Source: Hyphomicrobiales bacterium
Lineage (GTDB): Bacteria > Pseudomonadota > Alphaproteobacteria > Rhizobiales > Beijerinckiaceae
DNA length: 64,000 nucleotides
Direction of reading: 5' to 3'
Assembly (NCBI GenBank): GCA_028290285.1
Contig: JAQGKD010000117.1
Span: forward strand, 20,582-84,581
Shown in pieces: positions 56,169 through 64,000 of the stretch (positions within the stretch are counted from its first letter, which is position 1; every line of letters starts with the position of its first letter). The position numbers and the translations under genes were made by a program. The notes below the pieces were generated by a model that saw nothing but the letters and a program-made list of their open reading frames with translations, did not search any database and was not told where the DNA came from.

Positions 56169-56891
56169 TCAGGGCGCGAGTAGCGGCAGCAGGATGGGGA
56201 CGAGGATCGGCGTCAGCATGGCATTCAGGCCCATGCCGATGCCGGCGAACGTGCCCGCCAGCAGATCGACCTGGAACGCCCGCGCGGTGCCGATGCCATG
56301 GGCCGAAAGGCCGGCCGCGAAACCCCGCGCGCGCATGTCCTTGATGCCGGTCAGGCGCATCAGCGGCGTCACGACGATGGCGCCGATCACGCCCGTCATC
56401 ATGACGAGCACCGCGGTCAGCGTTGGGTCGCCGCCGAATTTTTCGCTGACGCCCATGGCGACGCCGGCCGTGACGGACTTCGGCGCCAGTGACACCAGCA
56501 CGTCATGCGGCACGCCTAGCGCCCGCGCGATGGCGACCGCCGAGACCAGCGCGATGGTGCCGCCCACGAGCAGTGCTGCGGTCATTGGCAGGATTGCACG
56601 GGTCACCGTCTTGCGATGGCCGTAAAGCGGAATGGCGAGCGCGACCGTCGCCGGTCCCAGCATGAAATGGACGAATTGCGCGCCCTCGAAATAGACGCTG
56701 TAAGACGTCTTCGTGAGGGCTAGCACGAGACCGATCATCCAGACTGCATGCAGGACGGGATTGGCCAGCGGATGGCGCCCCACACGCGCCGAGATGCGAT
56801 CTGCCAGGACATAAGCGCCGATGGTCACCGTCAGCCAGAGGAGCGGCGTGCGGCTCAGATAAACCCAGAGTTCGAAATTGCCGCCGGTCAC
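56169..56891 (-). CDS. lrgB: LrgB/CidB-family membrane protein
   Basis: An inner-membrane protein of 240 aa with about six to seven hydrophobic helices. Family features are FHFMLGPATVALAIPLYGHR-like (here VHFMLGPATVALAIPLY), PKSVTAGVAMGVSEKFGG and GIGTARAFQVD. LrgAB/CidAB proteins were described as holin/antiholin-like, and later as pyruvate or short-chain acid transporters; which applies here is open. It overlaps lrgA by four bases and abuts fumA without a gap. Confidence 0.9.
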   Translation of the reverse strand: MTGGNFELWVYLSRTPLLWLTVTIGAYVLADRISARVGRHPLANPVLHAVWMIGLVLALTKTSYSVYFEGAQFVHFMLGPATVALAIPLYGHRKTVTRAILPMTAALLVGGTIALVSAVAIARALGVPHDVLVSLAPKSVTAGVAMGVSEKFGGDPTLTAVLVMMTGVIGAIVVTPLMRLTGIKDMRARGFAAGLSAHGIGTARAFQVDLLAGTFAGIGMGLNAMLTPILVPILLPLLAP

Positions 56892-57265
56892 GCTTTGTCT
56901 CCGAGAAGCCGCGCGACGACGCGGAAGGTAGCAACCGTCGCCAGCAGTGCGAGTACGGTCGAGATCGTGAGCGTGATGAGCAGGGCGACGCCGTGGCTGG
57001 CGAAGAGATCAAGTCTTTGCACGACGCCGACGCCTGCGGGCACGAACAGCAGGGAAAGATTGGCTAGGAGCCCATTGCTGGTCTTCTCCAGCGTCCCGTC
57101 AGCGACCTCCGCGGGCAAGACCCGCTCCAAATGCTCGCGCGCGAGCAGAAGGCCGAGCATGAGGATCATGCCAAGCACGGGGCCTGGCAGCGGCCAGTCC
57201 AGACCGCGCGCAACGACCTCTCCGATCAGCTGACAGAAGAGCAGGAGGCCGAGGCTGACGATCAT
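56888..57265 (-). CDS. lrgA: LrgA/CidA-family holin-like membrane protein
   Basis: A small inner-membrane protein of 125 aa with about four hydrophobic helices. The family signature LPGPVLGMILMLGLL lies near residue 26, and LFVPAGVGVVQ near 74. It pairs with LrgB. Translation is coupled to lrgB through a four-base overlap, and the gene starts 20 bp after pheT, so it may be transcribed from the pheT side as well. Confidence 0.9.
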   Translation of the reverse strand: MIVSLGLLLFCQLIGEVVARGLDWPLPGPVLGMILMLGLLLAREHLERVLPAEVADGTLEKTSNGLLANLSLLFVPAGVGVVQRLDLFASHGVALLITLTISTVLALLATVATFRVVARLLGDKA

Positions 57266-57285
57266 GTCTTTTTCCCTCTCGCGGC

Positions 57286-59718
57286 TCAGCCGCGCAGGAC
57301 CGCTCCGGTCTTCTTGGTCACGTCAGCGACGATTTTCGCCGAGACCTGTTCGATCTCGACATCCGTCAGCGTCTTCTCGCGTGGCTGCAACGTCACGGTG
57401 ACACCCACCGACTTCTTGCCCTCGGCGATCCCAGCGCCCTGATACACGTCGAAGATCGCGGTGGCCACGACCAGCTGACGATCCGCGCCCTGCACCGCCT
57501 TCACGATATCGCCCGCAAGCACCGCCTGATCGACAACGAACGCGAAGTCGCGTTCAAGCGGCATCAGGCCCGACAGGTCGAGTTTCGGCTTCACCTTGGT
57601 CGGCCGCGCCTTCTGCGCGGGAATTGCGTCGAGTACAATTTCGAACCCGCACAGAGGCCCCGAAACATCGAGCGCGTCGAGCACACGCGGGTGGAACTCG
57701 CCGAAGGTGCCGATGACGTTCTTGGGGCCGAATTGAAGGCTCGCAGAACGTCCAGGATGATACCAGGAGGGTCCGCCCGGCACGATCTGAAGCCCCGCGA
57801 TCTGCACGCCCAGCGCATCCAGCAGCGCGAGGACATCGCTCTTTGCATCGAACACATCGACGTTGCGCGCAGGTCCCGACCAATGGCGTCCAGCGCCCTG
57901 AGCCCCCGCCGTGCCGCGCCGAATGGCGGCCGCGCTCATCCTCTGGTCGTTCTCGCCATCGCCGCGAAACACCTGCCCGACTTCGAACAGGGCCAGATCA
58001 TTCGAGCCTCGGTCGGCATTGCGCTGGGCGGCTGCGAGCAGCCCAGGCAGCAGGCTCGGCCGCATGTCGGACAATTCGGCAGCGATCGGATTGGCAAGTG
58101 CGAGTTCCGCCTGTCCGCCACCGAACATTTCGGCGCGGGCGTGCGAGACGAAGGACCACGTCACGGCTTCAACAAGCCCGAGGGCAGCGAGACTGCGCCG
58201 CGCGAGGCGCGTGCGCTTTTGCAGCAGCGTCAGAATGGGGGCGGGGACGGAGGCGATCCCGCGCGTCAGCGGAGTTGAGACGATGCGATCGAGCCCGGCG
58301 ATGCGCACGATCTCCTCGACGATATCGGCCTTGCCTTCGACATCCGCGCGCCACGTCGGCACGTTCACGAAGACGCGGCCCGCATTGGTCGCTTGCCGCA
58401 AGACGTCGAAGCCGAGCTTTTCGAGAATGCCGGCCATTTCAGAGGGATCGAGTTCGAGCCCGGAGAGGCGCTGCACTTCCGCGAAAGGGAAATCGATGGA
58501 GTGGAGTGCCACATCCGGCGAGCCCGCGACCACGACTTCGGACGGCTCGCCGCCACAGAATTCGAGCACGAGACGGGTCGCCAGTTCCGCGCCGGGAACG
58601 CAGAAGGCCGGATCGACGCCGCGCTCGAAGCGATAGCGGGCGTCGGTAACGATGCCGAGTTGGCGTCCCGACCTCGCAATGGTCAGCGGATCCCAGAGCG
58701 CGGATTCGATGAGCACATCCGTCGTATTTTCATCGCAACCCGAAGCTTCGCCGCCCATGATGCCGGCGATGGATTCCACGCCGTGATCGTCGGCGATGAC
58801 GATGGTAGAAGCGTCGAGCCTGTAGGTCTTGCCGTCGAGCGCGACGATCTCCTCGCCCGAATGCGCGCGACGCACGACGAGATTGCCGGCAACCTTCTTC
58901 GCGTCGAACACATGCAGCGGACGACCGCGATCGAACGTCAGATAATTGGTGATGTCGACAAGCGCATTGATCGGACGAAGCCCGATCGACACGAGGCGCT
59001 TCTGCATCCAGGCGGGCGACGGTCCATTGCGCACGCCCCGCACAAGGCGGAGCGCGAAAGCCGGTGCCAGATGTGCATCATCCTTGGCGAAATCGAGCGT
59101 TACGCCGACGGGGCAAGCAAAAGCCCCTGCAACGGGCGCAATCGCATGCTCCTTCAGCTTGCCGAGACCTGCGGCTGCGAGATCGCGCGCAATGCCATGC
59201 ACGCCCGTCGCGTCAGAGCGATTCGGCGTGAGATTGATCTCGACGACGGGATCGCCGAGCCCGGCCAGATCGACATAGCGCAAGCCGACGGCGGCGGTCT
59301 CCGGCAACTCGATGATGCCGTCGTGATCTTCCGACAATTCGAGTTCGGCGGCGGAGCACAGCATGCCCAGCGACTCGACGCCGCGAATGACGCCCTTGCC
59401 GAGCGTGATCTTCTTCGAGGGAATGTAGGTGCCTGGCGCCGCGAACACGGTCTTCAGCCCGGTGCGCGCATTCGGTGCGCCGCAGACGACCTGGATGGTT
59501 GCGCCCGTGCCGATATCGACGGTGCACACGCGCAGACGATCGGCGTTGGGATGCTGCGTCGCCTCGACGATATGCGCGACGACGAAATCCTTCAGCTGTT
59601 CGGTCGGATCGAGGACGTGCTCGACCTCAAGCCCGATGCGCGTCAGCGTCTCGACGATGTCGTTCAGCGACGCATCGGTGTCGAGGTGATCCTTGAGCCA
59701 GGAGAGGGTGAATTTCAT
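57286..59718 (-). CDS. pheT: phenylalanyl-tRNA synthetase beta subunit
   Basis: The large subunit of the alpha2-beta2 PheRS (810 aa). An N-terminal tRNA-binding OB domain (about 40-150, with [17 protein letters not shown] seen in part) is followed by B3/B4 editing (about 210-390), B5, the catalytic-like domain and a C-terminal ferredoxin-fold anticodon-binding domain (about 715-808). Normal length and full order. It does not directly follow pheS: two small genes and about 100 bp of spacer lie between. That spacer could hold its own promoter. Confidence 0.97.
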   Translation of the reverse strand: MKFTLSWLKDHLDTDASLNDIVETLTRIGLEVEHVLDPTEQLKDFVVAHIVEATQHPNADRLRVCTVDIGTGATIQVVCGAPNARTGLKTVFAAPGTYIPSKKITLGKGVIRGVESLGMLCSAAELELSEDHDGIIELPETAAVGLRYVDLAGLGDPVVEINLTPNRSDATGVHGIARDLAAAGLGKLKEHAIAPVAGAFACPVGVTLDFAKDDAHLAPAFALRLVRGVRNGPSPAWMQKRLVSIGLRPINALVDITNYLTFDRGRPLHVFDAKKVAGNLVVRRAHSGEEIVALDGKTYRLDASTIVIADDHGVESIAGIMGGEASGCDENTTDVLIESALWDPLTIARSGRQLGIVTDARYRFERGVDPAFCVPGAELATRLVLEFCGGEPSEVVVAGSPDVALHSIDFPFAEVQRLSGLELDPSEMAGILEKLGFDVLRQATNAGRVFVNVPTWRADVEGKADIVEEIVRIAGLDRIVSTPLTRGIASVPAPILTLLQKRTRLARRSLAALGLVEAVTWSFVSHARAEMFGGGQAELALANPIAAELSDMRPSLLPGLLAAAQRNADRGSNDLALFEVGQVFRGDGENDQRMSAAAIRRGTAGAQGAGRHWSGPARNVDVFDAKSDVLALLDALGVQIAGLQIVPGGPSWYHPGRSASLQFGPKNVIGTFGEFHPRVLDALDVSGPLCGFEIVLDAIPAQKARPTKVKPKLDLSGLMPLERDFAFVVDQAVLAGDIVKAVQGADRQLVVATAIFDVYQGAGIAEGKKSVGVTVTLQPREKTLTDVEIEQVSAKIVADVTKKTGAVLRG

Positions 59719-59815
59719 GATCTGTTTTTCGCTGCGGTCTGAGATGGGCTCGAAATCCCATCTTGAAAAACGCCCTGTCAGGCGAAGGTGAGCGACGCGA
59801 CGTCGCTACGCGAAT

Positions 59816-60097
59816 TCATGTCTGCTTTGCGCGCTGAGGATCGGAAGCGCCTGGCGCCTTGTGTCCCCGCAGCATCGAGACGATGGACACATCCTCGTCG
59901 ATCTCGGGCCAATGCAGGCCCATGGGCATGAGCTCTATGACTTGCCTCTGAGCGGCAGCCGCTTGCGCGAGGCGCGGGTACCACCAGAGCGGAACGCTGA
60001 GTTCTCGACCGTCCGCCAGCGTCACGCGGAGGTGCTCGCTATCGCACTCTGCGCTGACGGGGCGCGTGTCCTCGATTTCGATCTGCAGCATGGTCAT
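59816..60097 (-). CDS. DUF2442 family protein
   Basis: A 93-aa protein of the DUF2442 family. Typical features are the strand LRVTLADGRELSVPLWWYPRL and the following ELMPMGLHWPEIDEDVSIVSML, visible as ELMPMGLHWPEIDEDVSI. The ATG at 60097 has GGAG eight to eleven bases upstream within the preceding gene, and starts one base after its stop, so translation is coupled. Function is unknown. Pairs with DUF4160 proteins recur in bacterial genomes and are often suspected of toxin-antitoxin activity, without proof known to me. The pair splits pheS from pheT. Confidence 0.87.
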   Translation of the reverse strand: MTMLQIEIEDTRPVSAECDSEHLRVTLADGRELSVPLWWYPRLAQAAAAQRQVIELMPMGLHWPEIDEDVSIVSMLRGHKAPGASDPQRAKQT

Positions 60098-60098
60098 T

Positions 60099-60335
60099 TC
60101 ACGCTCCAAAATAGTCCCGCCAGCTCGCCACGAACATATCCTGTTCCGCCTTGGCTTTCAGGAGAATTTCATTCAGCTCCCTTGTCGAATACCCCAGATT
60201 GACCGCGATACTCAGGTCATTGAGCCAGATCTTGGCTTCCTTGCCGGCCCTGACGACATGCACATGGGGTGGCTCCAATCCGTCCGCCGAATAGAAGAAG
60301 AACCGGTATCCCTGCCAACGCAGAACGGTAGGCAC
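60099..60335 (-). CDS. DUF4160 family protein
   Basis: A 78-aa protein of the DUF4160 family, with MPTVLRWQGYRFFFYSADG at the start and the hallmark EPPHVHVVRAGKEAKIWL around residues 21-38. The His-rich PPHVHV stretch might bind metal or nucleic acid, but no activity is established. The GTG at 60335 lies one base after the pheS stop (read on the minus strand), and the gene ends one base before DUF2442 starts. It is therefore embedded in the pheST transcript. Confidence 0.87.
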   Translation of the reverse strand: MPTVLRWQGYRFFFYSADGLEPPHVHVVRAGKEAKIWLNDLSIAVNLGYSTRELNEILLKAKAEQDMFVASWRDYFGA

Positions 60336-60336
60336 C

Positions 60337-61419
60337 TCAAGCGCTCAACCCGCCCGCCAGCGTCGGCAGGTCGAGTGGGCGGAAGCCGTAATGCGAGAGC
60401 CAGCGCAGGTCTGCCTCGAAGAAGGGGCGCAGGTCCGGCATGCCGTATTTCAGCATTGCGATTCGGTCGATGCCGATGCCCCAGGCGAAGCCCTGGTACT
60501 CGTCGGGATCGATGCCGCAATTGCGCAGCACGTTCGGGTGCACCATGCCGCAGCCCAGAATCTCCAGCCAGTCATCGCCCTCGCCGAAGCGGATCTCGCC
60601 CCCCTGACGCCGGCACTGGATGTCGACTTCCATCGACGGCTCCGTGAACGGGAAGAAGGACGGACGGAACCGCATCTTCACGTCGGGCACTTCGAAGAAG
60701 GCCTTGCAGAATTCCTCAAGTACCCATTTCAGGTGGCCGAGATTGGCCGACTTGTCGATCACCAGACCCTCGACCTGATGAAACATCGGCGTATGCGTCT
60801 GGTCGGAATCGCAGCGATAGGTGCGGCCCGGGCAGATCACGCGGATCGGCGGCGTGGTCGACATCATCGTGCGCACCTGCACGGGGCTCGTATGCGTTCG
60901 CAGCAATTTGCGTGTGCCGTCTTCCTTGGGCTGGAAGAAGAACGTGTCGTGCATTTCCCGCGCCGGATGCCCTTCCGGGAAATTCAGCTTGGTGAAGTTG
61001 ATGTCGTCGGACTCGATATCCGGGCCCTCGGCGATCGAGAAGCCCATGTCGGCGAAGATAGCCGTGAGTTCATCCATCACCTGGCTGATCGGATGAAGGC
61101 GACCCGTCTCGATGGGCGCGGGGCGCACGGGCAGCGTGACGTCGACCGTCTCGGAAGCAAGCCGTGCATCCAGCGCGGCATCCTTGAGGACGCCGCGGCG
61201 CTCGGCCAACGCGGTGCTCACGGTGTCCTTGAGGGCATTGATGGCAGCGCCCTGCGTCTTGCGCTCGTCGGGCGACATTTTGCCCAGCGTCGCCAGCAGA
61301 GCGGAAATCGCGCCCTTCTTGCCTAGCGCGGAAAGACGCACGGCCTCGAGGGCCGCCTCGTCGGAGGCGGCCGCGATGGCGGCGAGCGTTTCGGATTGAA
61401 GGTTCTGCAAATCCGACAT
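60337..61419 (-). CDS. pheS: phenylalanyl-tRNA synthetase alpha subunit
   Basis: The catalytic subunit of PheRS (360 aa), a class II synthetase. The N-terminal coiled coil (about 1-85) is followed by motif 2 ([16 protein letters not shown] region) and motif 3 ([17 protein letters not shown]); THTSPVQVR and [12 protein letters not shown] are family signatures. The ATG at 61419 begins [10 protein letters not shown] and gives the usual length; the frame runs on to 61461 without conservation. Followed immediately by DUF4160 rather than by pheT. Confidence 0.97.
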   Translation of the reverse strand: MSDLQNLQSETLAAIAAASDEAALEAVRLSALGKKGAISALLATLGKMSPDERKTQGAAINALKDTVSTALAERRGVLKDAALDARLASETVDVTLPVRPAPIETGRLHPISQVMDELTAIFADMGFSIAEGPDIESDDINFTKLNFPEGHPAREMHDTFFFQPKEDGTRKLLRTHTSPVQVRTMMSTTPPIRVICPGRTYRCDSDQTHTPMFHQVEGLVIDKSANLGHLKWVLEEFCKAFFEVPDVKMRFRPSFFPFTEPSMEVDIQCRRQGGEIRFGEGDDWLEILGCGMVHPNVLRNCGIDPDEYQGFAWGIGIDRIAMLKYGMPDLRPFFEADLRWLSHYGFRPLDLPTLAGGLSA

Positions 61420-61515
61420 GATCGATTTCTTCGCGAAATGAGGACGCGCGGCTTGTGCCACGCTGATCCGGGCTTGTCGAGTTCACCGCCGGAAACCAGC
61501 GCGTCACTCGGCACA

Positions 61516-61546
61516 AACGAAAACGGCCGGACATGGGTCCGGCCGT
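61516..61546 (-). terminator. rho-independent terminator after rplT
   Basis: Read on the minus strand, ACGGCCGGAC (61546-61537) pairs perfectly with GTCCGGCCGT (61532-61523) around CCAT, followed by TTTCGTTTG. It lies 24 bases after the rplT stop and separates the ribosomal genes from pheS. Confidence 0.88.
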
Positions 61547-61569
61547 AAATTCATAGAGGGTCCCGGGTC

Positions 61570-61935
61570 TCAGACGCCGGCGGGGATGGACGCCTTGGCC
61601 TTCTCGACGATGGCCTTGAAGGCCTCCGGCTCGTGGATGGCGAGCTCCGAGAGAACCTTGCGGTCCACCAGGATGCCGGCATTGCTCAGGCCGCAGATGA
61701 AGCGGCTGTAGGTGATGCCCAACTCGCGCACGGCGGCGTTGAGCCGCTGGATCCAGAGCGCGCGGATCGTGCGCTTCTTCACCTTGCGGTCGCGGTAGGC
61801 ATATTGCATCGACTTGTCGACGGCAGCCTTGGCGGCGCGGATCGTGTTTTTGCGGCGGCCATAGAAGCCCTTGGCGGCTGCGAGTGTCTTCTTGTGCTTG
61901 GCATGGGCGGTAACGCCGCGTTTGACGCGAGCCAT
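61570..61935 (-). CDS. rplT: 50S ribosomal protein L20
   Basis: A basic 121-aa protein needed for early 50S assembly; in many bacteria it also represses its own operon by binding the leader. The start [30 protein letters not shown] (in part [12 protein letters not shown]) and the C-terminal globular domain with [24 protein letters not shown] are typical. It follows rpmI by 46 bp and ends before a strong terminator. Confidence 0.97.
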   Translation of the reverse strand: MARVKRGVTAHAKHKKTLAAAKGFYGRRKNTIRAAKAAVDKSMQYAYRDRKVKKRTIRALWIQRLNAAVRELGITYSRFICGLSNAGILVDRKVLSELAIHEPEAFKAIVEKAKASIPAGV

Positions 61936-61981
61936 GACGGATCTCCGGGATTAAAGCTGTAAGGGAACGAGCGGGAAGTCT

Positions 61982-62182
61982 TCAGCCGTTGGGCAGGAAG
62001 TACTTCTTGATGTTGTCGCCATCCGTCTTGAACAGGACGTTGGTGCCACGCAGGTTCCGGATCTGCTTGTTCGTCCGCTTGATCATGCCGTGGCGCTTGC
62101 CGCGCTGGGCGTAGAGCACCTTGCCGGTGCCAGTGATCTTGAAGCGCTTTTTAGCGCCCGACTTCGTCTTCAACTTGGGCAT
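61982..62182 (-). CDS. rpmI: 50S ribosomal protein L35
   Basis: A 66-aa basic protein: [20 protein letters not shown] is the exact family start and [12 protein letters not shown] a family hallmark. The ATG at 62182 is therefore preferred over an in-frame ATG at 62245. rpmI-rplT is the universal order. infC lies 179 bp upstream, so the three may share a transcript, or rpmI-rplT may have their own promoter in that gap. Confidence 0.97.
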   Translation of the reverse strand: MPKLKTKSGAKKRFKITGTGKVLYAQRGKRHGMIKRTNKQIRNLRGTNVLFKTDGDNIKKYFLPNG

Positions 62183-62361
62183 TTGGCTCTCCATGGGACG
62201 GTTGCCCGTCCGGTTGTTCAGTCGAACGCGGCCGCGAAGCCACATCCGTTCGCATCAGAATGAGCGAAAAGAACCGCCACGGCAGCCCTATCAGCCGGGC
62301 GGTTCAGAAGCGGGGCTTATAAGCGCAAGCCCCCTCTATTGGCAAGCCCTGTCGGGCAGCC

Positions 62362-62901
62362 TCAGCGCGGTGCGAGGATCATCACCATCTGCCGGCCTTC
62401 CATGGAAGGCTCGAACTCGACCTTGGCGATCGTCACGGTCTCCTGCTTCACGCGGTCGAGCAGGCGATATCCGATGTCCTGATGGGCCATCTCGCGTCCC
62501 CGGAATCGCAGGGTCACCTTGACCTTGTCGCCTTCTTCGAAGAAGCGCCGCATCGCCCGCATCTTGACGTCGTAATCGTGATCGTCGATGCCTGGCCGGA
62601 GCTTGATCTCCTTGACCTCGACGATCTTCTGCTTCTTCCGGGCCTCAGCCGCTTTCTTCTGTTCGAGAAAGCGAAATTTGCCGTAGTCCAGGATCTTGCA
62701 GACCGGCGGGGTCGCATTGGGAACGATCTCGACCAAGTCGAGGCCGGCTTCCTCGGCCATCTGAAGGGCATCGGCGCCGAGAACAACGCCCCGGTTCAGA
62801 CCCTCCTGGTCGATCAGCTGTACCTCGCGGGCACGGATGTCACGATTGATGCGGGGTCCGTCCTTTTGCGGGACCGGCGGTGCTTTCATGGGACGACGAA
62901 T
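62362..62901 (-). CDS. infC: translation initiation factor IF-3, probable ATT start
   Basis: Binds 30S subunits and enforces correct initiation (about 179 aa). The family pattern [21 protein letters not shown] near the N-terminus, the linker [19 protein letters not shown] and the C-terminal [13 protein letters not shown] are clear. The family begins M-RRP-x-K; here the codon before RRPMK is ATT (62901-62899), and GGAG lies eight bases ahead of it. infC is known for rare start codons, used for autoregulation by IF3 itself. The ATG at 62889 (175 aa) is the conventional alternative; earlier in-frame codons give no family sequence. Confidence 0.93.
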   Translation of the reverse strand: MRRPMKAPPVPQKDGPRINRDIRAREVQLIDQEGLNRGVVLGADALQMAEEAGLDLVEIVPNATPPVCKILDYGKFRFLEQKKAAEARKKQKIVEVKEIKLRPGIDDHDYDVKMRAMRRFFEEGDKVKVTLRFRGREMAHQDIGYRLLDRVKQETVTIAKVEFEPSMEGRQMVMILAPR

Positions 62902-63057
62902 GGGGGTCTCTCCTATATGATTACGTCGGACCCGGCAGGCGTATGCCTCATCGGCCCCGCAACGCAAGTTACGAGGACCGGACCCACCTTCAAGATCCGC
63001 GCATCGCGCCGGGAAGTCAACTCGACTTCCGACGAAACAGATGGAGCTACTCGAATA

Positions 63058-64000
63058 TCATCGTAACGGGGACGCACCCGCCTCGAGCAGGCGGGTGTAG
63101 AGCTCGAGCGTTTGCGCACACATGCGCTCAAGCGTGAAGGCACTTTCGACATGGGCTCGCGCTCGAGTCGCGAGACTTTCGCGCGCCGCCGCCCCGAGTC
63201 CGAGGATGGTTTCGAGCGCGTCCGCGAGTGCTTCGGCGTCCCGTGGCGGCACCGTCCAGCCCGTCCGTTTGTCGGCGGACACGCGCGGTGGTGCGAGCAC
63301 GGTTTCAGGTACTGCGCCCAGATCCGTCACGACTACGGGCGTTCCCATCGCCTGCGCCTCGACGGCGGCGCGCCCGAACGCCTCCGGCTCGGTTGACGGT
63401 ACGGCGACCGCCGACGCCGCGGCGAGTGCCGCGGGCATGTCGGTCACGTGGCCGACACGGCGAACGACATCGGTCAGTCCGGCCTTCGCAATGGCGGCAT
63501 CGAGTTCGCGCACATAGGCGTCGCGCCCCTGCGGATCGCCGGCAAGGATGTAGCGGACATCGCTGATGCCCCGCCCCGCGAGAATACGCGCGGCCTCGAT
63601 CAGAACCTTCTGCCCTTTCCAGCCGGTAAGTCGCGCCGCGAGCAGAACGATGCGATCTTCGGGCGCGATGTTCCAGACCTTCCGCAGCTTCTGAACCCGA
63701 GCGGCCTCGACATTGGCAGGCGAAAACAGCCGCAGGTCGGTGCCGCGATGGATGATCCCGACGCGGTCGCGCGCGAAGGCGTGGAACCGCCCGATCAGCC
63801 CGGCCGTATAGGCCGAATTGGCGATCACGGCATCGCCGCGCGCCATTACGGAATTATACAGGATCTTCAGCGTCGACTGTCCGGCGTAGCTGCCGTGATA
63901 GGTGGTGATGAAAGGCGTCTTCGTGCGCCGCGTCGCCCCAAGAGCCACCCAGGCCGGCGCGCGCGATCGCGCATGCACCAGATACACGCCCTCGCTGCGG
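63058..64000 (-). CDS. GT4-type glycosyltransferase, N-terminus outside the window
   Basis: The C-terminal 314 residues or so of a GT-B-fold glycosyltransferase. The frame is open past the window edge; the visible start RSEGVYLVHARSRAPAW is mid-protein, in the acceptor-binding half. The donor half (about the last 190 residues) has the E-x7-E motif in EPEAFGRAAVEAQAMG, the usual nucleotide-sugar contact. Earlier, TTYHGSYAGQS and ILLAARLTGWKG-like (here VLLAARLTGWKG) are family segments. Likely role: transfer of a sugar in LPS core or exopolysaccharide synthesis; the sugar is unknown. Confidence 0.9.
   Translation of the reverse strand, partial: RSEGVYLVHARSRAPAWVALGATRRTKTPFITTYHGSYAGQSTLKILYNSVMARGDAVIANSAYTAGLIGRFHAFARDRVGIIHRGTDLRLFSPANVEAARVQKLRKVWNIAPEDRIVLLAARLTGWKGQKVLIEAARILAGRGISDVRYILAGDPQGRDAYVRELDAAIAKAGLTDVVRRVGHVTDMPAALAAASAVAVPSTEPEAFGRAAVEAQAMGTPVVVTDLGAVPETVLAPPRVSADKRTGWTVPPRDAEALADALETILGLGAAARESLATRARAHVESAFTLERMCAQTLELYTRLLEAGASPLR

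Noticed and set aside
1..64000. tRNA, rRNA, CRISPR arrays, insertion sequences, prophage
   Set aside because: Looked for T-loop signatures, regular repeats and transposase or phage genes; none was found by eye.

Overview
The window is a stretch of chromosome from an alphaproteobacterium, most likely of the order Hyphomicrobiales (Rhizobiales). The evidence is gene order and gene type: the nfuA-tsaB-rimI-miaB-phoH-ybeY-corC-lnt-regulator-metK-trmB run, the RegB/RegA redox pair, an intracellular PHB depolymerase, rnd-lptC-lptA-lptB-rpoN-hpf-ptsN, and mutM/ubiE-ubiB-coaBC-dut followed by cysK, enoyl-CoA hydratase, rpsT and dnaA. Coding density is high, G+C is high, and genus cannot be decided from what is seen. 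No rRNA, tRNA, IS element, prophage or CRISPR array was recognised.

Layout. 1-11.9 kb: end of hslU, trpS, nfuA, then a tightly packed tRNA-modification/RNA-maintenance/envelope run to lnt, a frameshifted XRE regulator, metK with a structured leader, and trmB. 11.9-16.8 kb: a YgjP-like metallopeptidase, phaZ, the regB-regA redox two-component pair and mmcB. 16.8-22.3 kb: a vitamin B12 island (btuD, btuC, btuB behind a cobalamin riboswitch; btuF divergent; cobU). 22.4-25.7 kb: aminotransferase, an orphan polyamine-binding protein and an orphan TctC-type binding protein. 25.8-33.8 kb: mutM, ubiE-ubiB-coaBC-dut, an Rrf2 regulator and cysK, an enoyl-CoA hydratase and rpsT. 33.8-40.5 kb: a 0.9-kb gene-poor leader rich in GANTC sites, dnaA, then typA, argG and a PAP2 phosphatase on the minus strand. 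40.6-46.5 kb: an HCCA-isomerase-like protein, moeB, amn, DUF1993, and a RidA/class II aldolase/oxidoreductase trio. 46.5-53.4 kb: an unusual XRE-receiver fusion, rnd, lptCAB, rpoN, hpf and ptsN. 53.4-57.3 kb: glk, class I fumarase and lrgAB. 57.3-64 kb: minus-strand infC, rpmI, rplT, then pheS and pheT separated by a DUF4160/DUF2442 gene pair, and the end of a glycosyltransferase.

How the genes work together. Most of the window is housekeeping: translation (trpS, pheST, infC, rpmI, rplT, rpsT, typA, hpf), tRNA modification (tsaB, miaB, trmB), outer-membrane biogenesis (lnt, lptCAB), ubiquinone and CoA synthesis, and replication initiation. Regulation is visible at several points: a B12 riboswitch, a palindrome overlapping the cysK promoter beside an Rrf2 gene, a palindrome and a strong hairpin before metK, a clear sigma-70 promoter before rpsT, and several terminators. 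The least ordinary observations are the in-frame C10 tract in btuB, the gene pair inserted in pheST, the XRE-receiver protein with an altered receiver site, the single-base frameshift in the pre-metK regulator, and the GANTC cluster before dnaA.
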